Assembly (NCBI RefSeq): GCF_964204645.1
Contig: NC_134035.1
Coordinates: 5,952,501-6,016,500, forward strand
Origin: Tubulanus polymorphus
Lineage: Eukaryota > Nemertea > Palaeonemertea > Tubulaniformes > Tubulanidae
Reading direction: 5' to 3'
DNA length: 64,000 nucleotides
In this document: piece after piece, positions 23,540 to 36,189 of the stretch
Position numbering within the stretch: position 1 is the stretch's first letter
Layout of the letters: the number at the start of each line of letters is the position of its first letter
Notes under the pieces: model-generated
Seen by the model: only the letters and a program-made list of their open reading frames with translations
The model's database searches: none
What the model was told of the DNA's origin: nothing
Translations under genes and position numbers: made by a program

Positions 23540-24070
23540 TTAATAATCAAAGGCGCTCTCCAGAAACAGGTGATGACTTGAACAGAAATGTCTTGAGCTG
23601 TCCGAATGCTGGGAGAGAGTCAATATCACGGAGGTGTTGGGGTAGGGCATTTCACATAAAGGCTGCACGTTCCAAATGCCCGTCTGTCAAATGTCTAATT
23701 ATGACGGTGTTTTTTTCTTCCTTGAATTGAACGGAGGTTTTCTTCATTGATACAGCGAACGTAGCCGCGACGTGCAGCTGATGACAGTTCCGGTGTGACA
23801 ACGGGTTAAAGTGTAAATATCACGGATGTGTTGGCGTATTAAGGTATTCCAAATGATTGGTGCCAATGCCCAAAACACACGTTCGCCAAATTCATATATA
23901 CGATAAATATATACGATCTAACAGAGAGAACGGATGCTTTGTTATCGTACATAGGCTTAAATCGAATATTGCGTTTGTTTTGTAGTAGTTTGTCGTCGTG
24001 TTTGTAGCTGTTATAATCTGTAAGAACTCCGCCGTAATCCAGACTGTTGTCCGGTGTGTAAATCACTTCC
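23540..24070 (-). pseudogene. Two tandem scraps of LINE reverse-transcriptase C-terminus
   Basis: The minus strand encodes ERAAFM-stop-NALPQHLRDI then DSLPAFGQLKTFLFK (about 23.55-23.70 kb). Further upstream it encodes GERVFWALAPIIWNTLI, RQHIRDIYTL (about 23.80-23.90 kb) after a frame with NSYKHDDKLLQNKRNIRF. The WN.LP...RD...L..FK pattern is the usual C-terminal signature of CR1/Jockey-type LINE proteins. In the first copy the Trp codon is now TGA. Two successive copies imply a duplicated or twice-inserted tail. Non-functional. Confidence 0.6.
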
Positions 24071-25235
24071 GCCGGTACCTAGATAACAAGCACATTTATA
24101 AACGAGCTCATCAGGAGCCGACGTTAAATTTATAGCAGTCTCGTACTGGTGATAGAGTAGTACTGATAGGCCTAAAGCCGCACTCTCAAATCTATCTAAT
24201 TAATACATGTGATTGATTCATTGTGATACAGCTTTCAATCGCGGCAACTACTACATGTTTTTATGGATTTGGACGGAGCAAACTCGACTCGGGCTGAATC
24301 TCGTCGTAAATCTCTATGACCTTAGGTTTCGTTCACTGATTGATTACAAATTACATTTGTATTACATTTCGGTTTTATAACTCAAATTCAGTGCCTTGAT
24401 GAAAAGATAAATGGTCTTAATGGTCTCACAAGACGAACTGCATTTATGATGATTCGCAGGAATGATTTCGAAAGGGTTTTCGCTGATTCGCCGTATAATC
24501 TACTAATGATTTGCATTATATTCTGGTTCCTCACCCAATCCTTCTCTCTACAACTCTCTCTCTCTCTCTCTGTATCTCTCTCTAAAAGTGCGATTCAAAA
24601 GAAAATCGATGAAATAAGTTCAAATAATCAACGAGGTTTGGACCCACCTAGTGATCTAATGATATGATATATTCCATGGGTCATTGTCAGTTCAGTGATG
24701 AGCGCCATCCTGATGGTCATCAATCAAGTGGTGAGTTACCACATCGTTGTGGTCATCATCGGGTCATTTCGACGTATTGACTATTGAAGGTCGTTTTGTA
24801 AAATGAATAATCGATAAACCCGCGAAAATCATAAATAGTTTTAAGAAATTCAATATACGTTTTCTGGGTTTATTGGGGCCATGTGTAATCTCGGGAAAGC
24901 CGTACAGTGTACCAGTTCATGCAAAAAACCACGAAGATACATCTGGCCCGCAGTATCACCGCTGAGTTAAACCGTCTTGTTACTGCTATTGTTGATTTTT
25001 CACTTAATCATTAATGTTTCACTTTAAATCAACAATCGTGAATTACCAATTTTCTAAAGGGATAGTTTTCAGTTTCTATTTTTTTTTCTCGTAGCGCACA
25101 GGATATAACAAAAATCCCTCGTTTTCGCTCCCAGGATATTCGATAACATTATAGACTTAAAGTAGACTAAAAACGAGGACTTGACGAGGTATATGATTAT
25201 CTCTCTGTAGCCCCGGGGGATTCGACCTACTGCCG

Positions 25236-25268
25236 CTTCAGCTGCTGCTGCTGGTGCTGCTGCTACTG
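25236..25268. repeat. Imperfect (CTG)n microsatellite
   Basis: About ten CTG/CTA/GTG triplets. They extend the frame of the signal-like segment at 25289-25408 into a Ser/Thr run. Confidence 0.6.
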
Positions 25269-25288
25269 GTGTGACAGGAGTGACAGCT

Positions 25289-25408
25289 ACACAGTGACAG
25301 AGCGATCACAACCTCACAGAACACCCAAACATGTAACAAAATCCAAATATCGTATCGAATCAGACCCAACGCCACCGACCGGATATTACTATTTACTGGC
25401 CACGACAT
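25289..25408 (-). pseudogene. Possible third signal-peptide exon of the Ly6 type
   Basis: The minus strand has an ATG at 25408 leading to a frame with RYDIWILLHVWVFCEVVIAL, which echoes the W-I-x-L....E pattern of the exons at 13.3 and 22.1 kb. There is no consensus donor: the nearest suitable site is a weak TGTAGC in matching phase, and the frame runs on into a CTG repeat. It may be a decayed duplicate or chance resemblance. Confidence 0.25.
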
Positions 25409-25974
25409 TGTGGACTTTTTTGCGGTGAAATGCATCGGCTGCTGCTGCAGTAAATATTAGTTAATGCTGTTTGACACTTCTAACGATTTTTACTGCTCTC
25501 AGAGAGCAGCATGGTTGGGATATACGCTCCAAATAATGCAGTTCCGGTGTAAACCATCAGATCGCTTAGACGGCGCTTCGGATTTGAATTCTGATCATTC
25601 GCTGGATATTTCAGATAACTGTAAAGTGTTTCCGAGCGTAAAAGCAAATTGATATGACCACCACGCATGAACCGTCTATCAGAGCGTATATAATATAGGC
25701 GTTTTACAGTGATGGAGTTCGTATAATGACCCGAGATGTAATGAACTCCCCAAGTCTTTATTACACCGTCTGTAAAATCATGAACCGATTTTGTAACTGT
25801 TTTTGCTGTAAGAGTTTACATTTTCTGGTCATCAGCCTTTGCATCTGTAGCATTTTTTCTTCATTTCAACCTTGTCTCATTTTATGTGAAGTACAAATAT
25901 TGAATTGTGTTGTGAAATACGTATATCATGAAAAGGTATTATGTCACCACTGTGCTTTGTTTTCAATACGAGAA

Positions 25975-26164
25975 CAGGGGTGGATCCAGCGGTGAATTTT
26001 GAAGAAATTGTCCCAAAAGGGCACTTTGACGTCCAAAAAGGCAATATCAGTTGTACCCCAGCGAAATGTATGAATCATCATTGTAGACCAAATGAAAAGG
26101 GCGCTGAAAAAAAAAGATTGATGGACTATTACAAGTCTCACGAGTGCCCCTGGATCCGCCGCTG
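25975..26164. mobile_element. hAT-type MITE
   Basis: A 190-bp element with inverted termini: CAGGGGTGGATCCAGCGG at the left and the complement of CAGCGGCGGATCCAGGGG at the right. CAG.GG.GGATCCAG is a common hAT terminus. GAGAA flanks both sides, though a full 8-bp duplication is not clear. A single matching right end (CATGGATCCACCCCTG) stands near 37504-37519. Confidence 0.65.
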
Positions 26165-26281
26165 GAGAACTATGAAATATATACGTCCGTGATACGTACA
26201 GATACCGACACCAATAACAAGAGTTAAGATGAGACGTTTCATTCCTTGTCATCTTACAGTAAAATGAATTACTCACATGAA

Positions 26282-27458
<1,177 letters not shown>

Positions 27459-27487
27459 TGTGATGATAGTCTTTAGACGAAACGTTG
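27459..27487 (+). ncRNA. Hammerhead-like core, plus strand
   Basis: The plus strand reads GTGATGA, then TA, a short hairpin GTCTTTAGAC, then GAAACGTTG. This parallels the copies at 13.74 and 28.40 kb, with a C-to-G change in the first core base. It lies 100 bp upstream of a LINE 3' scrap (27593-27680). Confidence 0.35.
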
Positions 27488-27592
27488 CTCGAAATATTTA
27501 TATTTGTGGGATTTCTCTCGAATATAATAACATCATAATGCCTGATTCGATGTGGTCCATTCTTATAGTGACTCCGATAGCCGCAAAGCTGC

Positions 27593-27680
27593 CATATCGT
27601 TGGTCGTAAGCCTTTATAATCGGATGGGCTTGAAAATATCCGAGCGTGAAACTAAACCACTGACTATAGGCTGGCATCAA
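27593..27680 (+). mobile_element. LINE 3'-end scrap
   Basis: Shares CGTTGGT.GTAAGCC and TATAATCGGATGGGC, then CGTGAAACTAAACCAC, with the LINE tail at 32715-33235. An inverted relative is at 36190-36250. The frame is broken by a stop at TTATAATCG. Confidence 0.5.
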
Positions 27681-28398
27681 CGTAAACCCATGGGTTTACC
27701 CAATTGAAAATGAATGCAGTGATATGCCAATGTTGAAACAGCAAAAGGAAAAAAATTAGCTATTTGTCATCAAGAGGAAACAAAAACAAATGGTTTTGGT
27801 TTTGGTCTAAATAATGCGTACAAGCTGGCCTGACTTCGAATGTCGAAACCGTTCCGAGATCTCGGTCAGACCGGACGCTAAGATTAAGATCGGTATTGGG
27901 TGATGGTGTTTGTATTCGATACTGAATCTGGCGTGCAGCGCGCAGCGCGTCGGGTTATCCAATACTCTACCAATAATGACAGGCAATAACTGTTCGACTC
28001 CGGATAATTCTCACCTTTCCACTTTACTACCACTTCATGTGTCGTAAAACCGATTGATTGCCGGCGAACTTGAGAATGTTTAGACATCACTTCCGTATTG
28101 CATCGGGCCGACGAGACGAACGGAAAACCGTAATTTCGCACGTACACGCGTGACATAAAAAGTGCATAAAAAACCCCAAACACAGGTGCAGTTTAAAACG
28201 TGTTGAATATAGAAAACAACACGAGAAATTTGCATTCCATCATCGTTAGCTTATGTATTACAGCATTTACAATTGGTTCCCAACGCCTTGAAAAATTGAC
28301 TGACCTTCTTTTTCAGTATAATCATAAACGCGAGAAATCCCACAATAATGAAGCAAAAAATGCAAAGATCTTGAATAGAAATGTATATGTATTTGAGC
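27681..28398. other. No gene seen
   Basis: AT-rich sequence between LINE scraps, with no supported coding frame. Confidence 0.4.
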
Positions 28399-28434
28399 GA
28401 CGTTTCGGCTAAAAGCTTTTAGCCATCATCAGGC
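28399..28434 (-). ncRNA. Hammerhead-ribozyme-like hairpin, minus strand, best copy
   Basis: The minus strand reads CTGATGA (exact CUGAUGA core), T, then the palindrome GGCTAAAAGCTTTTAGCC as stem II, then GAAAC and GTC. Stem II has 7-8 pairs and differs in sequence from the 13.74-kb copy while keeping the pairing. Self-cleaving hammerheads with this layout are known from Penelope-like retroelements. The stem I/III strands upstream are not obvious, so catalytic competence is unproven. Confidence 0.5.
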
Positions 28435-28693
28435 GTACTGAATCAGAATGGATTGACGAGATATTTATACAGAAATGTAACAAAGGAACTAAGTGAGTGA
28501 TTAAAAGTTGTATACAGATAAAAGTGATTAAAAACAAAGATCGGATAACAATAGTTAAGAACGGAGTAAGTAATTGACAAACTAGGGGTAAAATTACAAG
28601 ATGAAGTAATTCAAACAGAAAGCCCTAAACATTAATCATATTCATTGCTCGCCGGTCTTAACAAAATTCGTTTATGATAAAAATAATTCGTTC

Positions 28694-29050
28694 TTGTATC
28701 TAATATCATTTTCCTGTGAATATCAGTTTGCTTTTCGAAAACACTATTCCTCCCGAGCATTCAAAGCTATTTCTCACAAAATTATTGAAAGTATGGATAA
28801 ACGTGAAATTACTGTTGGGATATTTTTAGATTTGTCAAAAGTCTTTGATTCAATAAGTTACGGACAGGAAAAGACAGTTGTTATTAATAAACATACCTCA
28901 TCCCTTATAGTTCAATCATTCTTGGAATGCCGCACGGGTCCCGTCTTAGAACCGTTTTTCTCCTCCGTGAACCGAGTGGCGATACGTTTCATGAAATGAA
29001 AAAGTCGCCGATTTTCATATCCGTGGTCTTACATCCGTTACTTTGGAATC
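28694..29050 (+). pseudogene. LINE reverse-transcriptase fragment, plus strand
   Basis: The frame reads CEYQFAFRKHYSSRAFKAIS, then a gap, then REITVGIFLDLSKVFDSI. This corresponds to the Q.GFR..HS....L and FLDLSKAFD blocks of LINE RT, the latter holding the first catalytic Asp. Shortly after, in a shifted frame, GMPHGSRL is the remnant of the G.PQGS.LGP block. Frameshifts and loss of the FADD box make it non-functional. Confidence 0.6.
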
Positions 29051-29743
29051 CTATGAGCCAGATAAAAAAAAAAACATGTTCAGTGTCTTTACGTACAGGA
29101 GTTAGGCCACGATCGGATTTGACGCGTTTTGACGGATATTTCTATGTTGTTTTGACGGCTTAAAAAAGAAAAAGTCATGCTTTGGATAATTCATTTTGAC
29201 AGTATGGGGCGGCTATATGTATATACGTACTATTAGAAGTGGCTTGAAAATCGTTTGTAAACGCAGATTCCCCTAAAAATGAATTTAGCTGCCCCTATTT
29301 ATAACGATCGGATATATCTGTGAACTAAAACATTTTCTTATTACGCACAATACAATACAATACGGACATTACTTTGAACCCGTCCTGGAATCATTCAATG
29401 ATATTTTCATATAGTTTTAGGTAACTATTCTAGTTTTTAACAAAACAATCACATGCCTATCTTTTTATACAGTGGCAGAAAAAAATTAATTCATTAACAT
29501 TTTTGAATGATCATTCATCAAAAATATTTAATTAATTTCCACTTCTTTCTTCGAGAATTTTCTCGGAATCCGGGCGCGCAGAGGTATAACGTTTTTTTTG
29601 GCACAAATGGATATCAAATTCCCCAAAACTAGATTGCTACAAAAACCTAAATACTGAATTTACCATGACACCAGCCTTAATGGATTTTTCGCTACCAAAA
29701 CTGTATAGAACCAAAATTTGTAAATCTAGGATAAGTAATCATA
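29051..29743. other. No gene seen
   Basis: AT-rich sequence between two oppositely oriented LINE remains. Confidence 0.4.
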
Positions 29744-29969
29744 GTTGTAGTAGTAGTAGTAGTAGTATCCGTTTGGGACTCTGGTCTCTTAGACCTTGAC
29801 CTCTTCTAGCGTAAAAATTAATACTGCAGCTTTGGTTGGTGCGCAGTTTTGTATATTCGTAAATCGATGCTCTGTCCGCTTACTATTCCGTTTCCACTAG
29901 CGTTTTTTATAACACAATTCTAAAAGTTTCATAACACACGTAACATATATTCAGAGTTTAATCCTTATA

Positions 29970-30444
29970 GGAATACAGCTTCGGGTGCGTACTCCAATTG
30001 TCTGTCAAGCCTGACCTTAAAGCAATCCACCGGCGGTGCACTAACAACTTCTAACGGTAGCGAATTTCAGATCTGGATCGTTCGAAAGCTGAAAAAGCAT
30101 TTTCTACAGTTTAATTTTGCTCTTGACAGAAACAATTTAAATGGATGACCGCGAGTTCTAGTGGACAGTACCCTGGGTAGAAAGTTTGGTGGGGAGGGAC
30201 ATATACCATGTACATATTTATACGTGTTGATTGCATCACCCCTCATTCTTCTATAAGCCAGGGTTGGAAGTTTGTTTTAGGCGCTGTTCATAAGATAAAT
30301 TCTGTAATCGGGGAACCATCCTAGTCACTCTCCTTTGGACTACCTCAATAGCGTCAATATCCTTATGATACTGAAGGCCCATACTACCTTAGCATACTCT
30401 AATATCGGTCGAATTAGGGCCTTATGCAGAGGTATCAGTGTATC
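29970..30444 (-). pseudogene. LINE RT C-terminal segment with Trp-to-stop change
   Basis: The minus strand continues the RT frame with RRMRGDAINTYKYVHGI, then PSPPNFLPRVLSTRTRGHPF, and RTIQI-stop-NSLPLEVVSAPPVDCFK. In related LINEs the last block is IWNSLP...V.A.....FK, so a TGG codon has become TGA. This part would otherwise form the conserved C-terminal domain. Confidence 0.7.
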
Positions 30445-31218
30445 CTATTCTAGATAGACGTATGTGTTTTTAATGGCTGATAATGTTCTGTATGCTTTGT
30501 TCACTACATTTCGAACTTGTGATTCAAATATCAATTTATTGTCGACGTCTACCCCTAAGTCTCTCTCACGCTTGATTTCCTCCAAAAGTAAGTGGTTTCC
30601 ATCAGCATCAATCATGTGGTACCTATCCGGTGGGTTTCTACCTATTCTCATTACTTTGCATTTGGCCGTTTGAAATCCCAGCTGCCATTTGTCAGACCAT
30701 TCTGTCATTCTGTCAATATTTGCCTGTAAATTCCTACAGTCTTTGATTTTTTTGATGATGTTATATGCTTTAGTGTCATCTGCAAACATACCCACGCAAC
30801 AATCTAACACATCTGGCAAATCATTGATATAAATAACAAATAATATTGGACCCAAAACCGATCCTTTGGGTATGCCGCTAGTGACAGCCGCTGATGCTGA
30901 CGACTGACCGTTAATAATCACTTTTTGTTTTCCACCTGACAGAAAATTATTAACCCATAGACATACCTCGTCCGATAGCCCGTAACTATGCTTCTTTTTC
31001 AAAAGTCGTTGGTGTGGGACTCGGTCAAACGCCTTTGCAAAATCCGTACAAATGACGTCTACACTTTTTCCCGAGTCTAGGGCTGTTGTCCAGTTATTAA
31101 GTGTTTCCAGCAAGTTCGTCACGCAGTTTTTTCCTTTGACAAAACCATGCTGATGATGACTGATCAAACCATTGGTTTCTAAATGCTTCATGATCTGATC
31201 TCTTATGAAGCTTTCCAT
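30445..31218 (-). pseudogene. LINE reverse-transcriptase core (257 aa open segment)
   Basis: Encodes the RT palm and fingers of a non-LTR retrotransposon. Seen in order are Q.GF..G (HQHGFVKGKNCVTNLLE), DFAKAFDRVPH with the first catalytic Asp, GIPKGSVLGPILFVIYINDL, and MFADDTK with the catalytic Asp pair, then W....LGF...KCKVM.IGR. All catalytic residues are present, but the frame is open only across this segment; flanking parts are in other frames. Best fit is the CR1 group. Confidence 0.85.
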
Positions 31219-31550
31219 TACTTTTGAGCAGATCGATGTATAAGACTAACTGGTCTGTAGTTTACACCCTCGGCTCTATTTCCCTTTCCTTTGTATAATG
31301 GGGTCACGTTGGCTTCTTTCCAGTCATTTGGTACTGTTGTCTAAACTCTTGCGAAATATGAGTGTTAAGGGTTCCGCTATATAGTCGAAGCCACTTCCTT
31401 CAGCCAGTCTTGGATGCAGGTCATCTGGTCCCATACTCTTGAACACGTTTAAGTTTGATAGTTTTTTCCACTGCCTTGGTTGTAATTGAATGTGCTGGAA
31501 AGGTGCCAGAATCTGTCTTTTTGCGGTTCAGGGACGATTGTCAGGTTTTC

Positions 31551-32047
31551 TTATGTAAACGCTTTAACAAACTGATTATTTAGCAATTCTGCTTTCTCTA
31601 TCTCATTACTGACCTTAACCGATGTGCCTGGGATAAAGAGATCAGGTACAGATGACTTAGCTTTTGTTTTGGACTTGGCGTAAGCCCAAAAATCCTTCGG
31701 GTTAGTCTTAACTGATGTAGCCAATCCGTGCATTCATTCTTAACCTCTGTTCTGGTTTCCTTGTACTCCATATAATTCGCTCGCGACCTGTCGGCCTTGT
31801 ATTTCTTAAACAAACGACGTTTTGTCTTTACCTTGTGAATAATAGTTCTGGATAGCCACTTCGGTTTACTCTTATTATTTCGATTCCGTCGTTTCGGGGT
31901 ATACTTTTCGCTACATCGATGAAGGCATACCTTGAAAAATATCCAACTCCCGGCAACATCCAATTTTTGTATCCGATCTGTCATGTTGGCTTCTACAAGT
32001 TTTTTATTTATTGCGCTGTAGTCTGCAGAATCGTACATTAGCCTCAC
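31551..32047 (-). pseudogene. LINE linker between endonuclease and RT
   Basis: Two overlapping frames: a Lys/Arg-rich segment (KYTPKRRNRNNKSKPKWLSR) then, in a shifted frame, KTNPKDFWAYAKSKTKAKS...LFIPGT. K.NPK.FW.Y...K is a typical pre-RT motif of CR1 elements. The frame change between them shows decay. Confidence 0.7.
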
Positions 32048-32088
32048 AGTATTAGCGCTTCTAGATGAGTTAGAAGAAAATGGAGTAT

Positions 32089-32710
32089 TTATTTCGAACA
32101 GAAGAACATTGTGGTAGCTGGCAAATGGTCTATCTCCCCGATAATATTTTCGTCACTTACCAAAACTAGGTCTATGAGATTCTCTCTTTGTCCGTACATA
32201 TATCTTGTCGGTTCCTGTACCATCTGCTCTAGCAGATTATCCCTCATCACATCGAGGAACCTTGCTTCAATATGTGGGTGTTTATGAGTGGTTGATGTAT
32301 TGGACCAATCTATACCGTGGAAGTTGAAGTCACCCATTATATAATCGTTTTCTTACCTGATTTCATATTGCTATTTATTATCTCAAGTAGTTTCGCATCA
32401 TTTTGCTCAGAACTATTAGGGCTTCATATACAGCCTGAACGCAGCAGACCATTTTCTGTCCTTAGATCAAACCATAGGGACTCCTGAAAATACCGACAGG
32501 AATAACCGGAATTTCCTCTTTTATATACACACAAATACCCCTGCCTTCACAATCAATGTTGCTGTAGGGTATGTTGTGTCCATCTATCTTCAGATTTTCT
32601 GCTTGTAAACTATATATTGAGTGTTTTGGTTTCACCTCGGTTACAAAAATAATATCAGGGGCATGACGTATTGTGACAACTTTTAACTCGATAATCATTG
32701 TCATTTGATA
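32089..32710 (-). pseudogene. LINE AP-type endonuclease fragments
   Basis: The upstream piece (about 32462-32710) reads APDIIFVTEVKPKHS, then DGHNIPYSNIDCEGRGICVY, the N-terminal part of the endonuclease with its E-K pair. The downstream piece (32089-32337) holds MGDFNFHGIDWSN and DLVLVSDENIIGEIDHLP, with the catalytic Asp-Phe-Asn box and a D.LP end. A roughly 120-bp segment between them carries frameshifts. Confidence 0.75.
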
Positions 32711-32714
32711 AAGC

Positions 32715-33235
32715 GAGGGAAGATATACCAATTTGCCGATGTGCCAACACTGTAATGCCATTAAAAATGAGTTTAATTTCGTATTAGAATGCTCACGACA
32801 AAACGAAATTAGATATGACTTAAACAGAGCATTGAGTTATATATATCCAGAATGCTCCAAATTGGGACGACCAAACCGAATTCAAAAAGCTTCTCGCTGA
32901 TAAAAACTACATGGTCCAATTGGGGAATAGTTACCTAATCGTTGGTGGTAAGCCTTTTATAATCGGATGGGCATATACCAATATGTGGTTTGTGAAAATG
33001 CCCGATCGTGAAACTAAACCACAGGCAGGTTACTGGCTAATTGGGGAATACATCACTAAAGGCTTTGAAATCTTAGACTCTGATAGCTAACAAGAAACTG
33101 ATATTGTTCTTATTCTTATTTTCATATTAATGTAGAATGTTTATGGCTTGTAAATACTATTTTTAAATATCACTCTGTACATCTCGACCCGAAAGGGTGT
33201 AATTAGTACAATAAAGAGATTATTGAATTATTAGT
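32715..33235 (+). pseudogene. LINE 3' end with zinc-knuckle tail, plus strand
   Basis: The plus strand encodes SEGRYTNLPMCQHCNAIKNE then FNFVLECSRQNEIRYDL. The pattern GRY.N.P..C..C.....NE.HF...C...R is the C-terminal zinc-binding segment of many LINE ORF2 proteins. After a frameshift near 32.86 kb the frame resumes as NWDDQTEFKKLLADKNYMVQ...GFEILDSDS-stop. A 3' UTR follows with CGACCCGAAAGGGTGTAATT and AATAAAGAG, ending in a short TTATTGAATTATTAG tail. Shorter scraps of this end recur near 27.6 and 36.2 kb. Confidence 0.6.
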
Positions 33236-34149
33236 TCACGTTTTCCCCGCTAAAGTTATACAGCGGGGCAGAACTAGACGGTCAAACGCGACTAGCTAAT
33301 TTACTCTGTTACTGTACCGGGCTAATATGATAAACATTGTTCATCCTATCAACGATAATGCTTCATCTAATGAGATTCTTTAAACTGATAGATACGTTAA
33401 AGCCACTTTTGGATAGAAATTCGCAATTTGTTGTATATACACGATACGGCAGCCGCCTTCTAGTGTCCGCGCGGGATGTGCGACAAATCTTTGCGCTATT
33501 TCTCTCTTCGGGGGCCACTGATGGGCGCCGCAATTCGAAATTGCGAGTTATTCGCCTCTCAGGGCAGGTTCTGGAAACCGAATGGTATTGAGTCAGTAGA
33601 AAATGAAAAGCCATTCACTAGATCGAGCTTAAACGGTGGCAAGTCAAGATGAAAAATCCAGACGAACAAAAGTTCTCATTTTGAATGCCTATCAACAACT
33701 TTATTTTATAATATATAAAGAAACTGAAGACTCTTTATGGGATTTTACAGAAAGAAATTTGTGTAGTATGTAAACATTGGAATATTTTGCATATATAGTA
33801 AAAAAACTATGGCCCCCCAATAACAACGGTTAAATACGCACATAAATACAATTCTTTTCTACAATATTGACATTTATACTGCTCAATTAGACAACTAATG
33901 TTTTTTGGAGGGAGGAATCAAGAAATGCAAATACTTTTCATCAAATTGAGCTAAGAGGGTGACAAGTCAAGATGATAGGGGAAATTCAAACCAACAAGTT
34001 TCATTCGGAATGAAATCAAACGATCCGCTCCATTTGTTCTGTTTTCTGACTGTAGTAGATCATTACACTCAGCGTTCCCGATATTCTGATCATATAAATG
34101 ATAGAAACTTACATTGAAGCCTACAAACACTTGATAACGGCTCAGTGAC
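33236..34149. other. No supported gene
   Basis: A frame of about 84 codons at 33337-33591 on the plus strand and its antisense at 33363-33614 are both open, but neither matches a family I recognise and no splice sites frame them. Confidence 0.35.
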
Positions 34150-35262
34150 AAATGTAAGAGTAAATGCCGGTATGCTTACCTCCGGTCGAATTATTTAGGG
34201 ACAAACGACATAATTCGTCTAAACACACATCTCCGAATCTCTTGACCATTGCTTTCGTCATAAGCCTATTTTTCTTTTCATTCCACGGGTGTAATGTAAG
34301 TCTTGTCATAAACACATGTTTTCCGGGCCCCGGTGAATCCAGGAAGTAATTGTCACGACGTATTGATGAATTCACCTGCTTCTGAGATTGAGAGTTGATC
34401 CACCCATTTAGCTGAGGGACAATCGTAATGCGCCTTTCAATAGCTCTGAATCCTGTTGGCAGTTTCCCTCATGGAAACGGTCAAATAATACGTATTTGTT
34501 TGAGTTACCAGTAACAGGATGACTGGTACTGTGAACACCAGCCTTATTTCTCATGCATGGTAGATCACACTGTAATAGTTCATCCTTCGCCAATTTAATT
34601 GGCTGGTCATTGGCTGGTGCCAACCGTCCTTCATTTGGCTGAAACATGTTAGGCTGACGACTGTTTCCATGCATTGCTATTATAGGTGCCATGTCACATA
34701 AAACAATCGTTGGTTGATGTTTCACATTTAGTAGCACACGTAGCACATCAATGTGATCTCGTGGACTCTCACTGCGTAACAGGACTTTCATCCCATAAAC
34801 AATGTTATGAGGACACGTACCTAAAAGTAGGCCACCTAAAAACCAAGATTTTCATCTACAGTTATACGTTATGTGTCAAAAATATAATCTATTCTGGCGA
34901 TCTCAAGCATACACTTACCAGATGCACCCCCAAAGCTTTATGAATCTTTTTTTTCATCTCATGATTGCCAAATACTTTTTACTGAATGTTTCTGATGGAT
35001 TTTGTATACAAATAATCTAGATCACAGTCACAGTATCTGTTTTTATTTATGAAAAGGATTTTTACCTCTTTATCGTACATGAACTGCAACAGGTGTTCTG
35101 CAGTTAGGGCATGCTTCTCATACAGTGGTGTCTCTTCTATGAGGTAACATTTAACGAATTCGGTATTGTATATGCCATCCTGGCATCGTCTTTTCTAGAT
35201 TTCATAATCCAAGGTGCCCAGTTATCAAAGGACACGGACAAACCCTGCCGGTTGCTACCGAG
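34150..35262 (-). pseudogene. HMGXB3/KDZ-transposase-like sequence, spliced but broken
   Basis: Minus strand. The upstream part (about 34.92-35.26 kb) encodes NTEFVKCYLIEETPLYEKHA and LTAEHLLQFMYDKEV. Donor GTAAGT at 34918 and acceptor CTTTTAG at 34821 bound a 98-bp intron. The next exon reads TCPHNIVYGMKVLLRSESPRD, IVLCDMAPIIAMHGNS, EGRLAP, and HPVTGNSNKYVLFDRFHEGN. A shifted frame then gives LNGWINSQSQKQVNSSIRRD and NYFLDSP. HPVTG.S..Y.L.DRFHE is a hallmark of the HMGXB3-like proteins, related to KDZ DNA-transposon proteins and multicopy in several invertebrates. A stop upstream of the intron and a frameshift near 34.41 kb indicate a dead copy. Confidence 0.6.
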
Positions 35263-36189
35263 AAAATGTTAAGACAGAGTTTGTTAGTCTGAGGCAATAG
35301 AAAAAAATGAATACCAATGACAGCACTGTTTCATACATCACATCTAGCAAATCTCTCACCTTTTAGAAATCCAGCTGACACAACGTCATCGCCGAGAGGA
35401 ATAAAAATTGTTACTCGCTAAAAATCAATAGAACACTTATCATATATCTTCCAATATTCAAAATTTCATTCAATGAAAGAAAGACCACATACCATTTAAT
35501 TTGAGAGAAACTTTTTTGCATACATCAAACGCCAAGATGTCCGGATAATCTCCACACTGTACGCACGAAACTATGATCGCATAGCGCTTCAAAGTGCAAA
35601 TATACATCTAGAACGTTCTGATGATTGACAGTAGCATCTTATGAGTCTTCAATCATAGATAGAAACTACTCGTCACCTTTGTTTTTGTATCATTTTCCAT
35701 GTCTCAACCTGTCTTGAATCTGTGTTATATAAATAGCTATGTGTAAAAACAAAGTCAGTCCAGTTTTGGCATTCCAAACTGATAGTTCGCTCGTTACTCT
35801 TTCGCTCTGCTCCGGATTTCCGACGTCGACCATTCTTCACGAATAGGACCGAAAAATACTTTGCTATGCGCCTCCGTTGTTTCGGGCTGGTGGTACCGGT
35901 ATGAAATATACCAGCTTGTTTTAGATACCATTGCGCAATGAATACAGTCTCTCGTGATCGAACAGCATTTACGCATTATTTATTTTTTCACAGGGTCATA
36001 GCGCACAATACATCTACCGAAACAAGCCCAGTATGGATAGTTTTATAGTACACAGACATAAAGACATTTATAGCGGTCACTCGGTCTCCATGTATAGAAA
36101 AACGGTGTTCCATTTTGCCGGGCAGTATCCTTCAATTGTAACGCCGAATCTTTGCTAAATAGATTTATAACATGGCTGTTAAACAACTC
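35263..36189. other. No supported gene
   Basis: AT-rich. It may contain more of the HMGXB3-like sequence upstream, but no further motif was recognised. Confidence 0.35.

Larger units (their letters stand above)
29744..32710 (-). mobile_element. CR1-like LINE, 5'-truncated and decayed, minus strand
   Basis: About 3 kb. On the minus strand the order is: AP endonuclease pieces, linker, reverse transcriptase, C-terminal tail, 3' UTR, and an ending (CTA)n run at 29744-29767, a microsatellite tail typical of CR1/L2-group LINEs. The reading frame is split by several shifts and stops. The 5' end is cut within the endonuclease and abuts the tail of another LINE on the opposite strand (32715-33235). 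The GDFN..GIDW endonuclease box and FADD RT box support the assignment. Confidence 0.8.

Noticed and set aside
33513-33530. CTCF-like string GGCCACTGATGGGCGCCG
   Set aside because: Mismatches in the central AGRKGG core; treated as chance.
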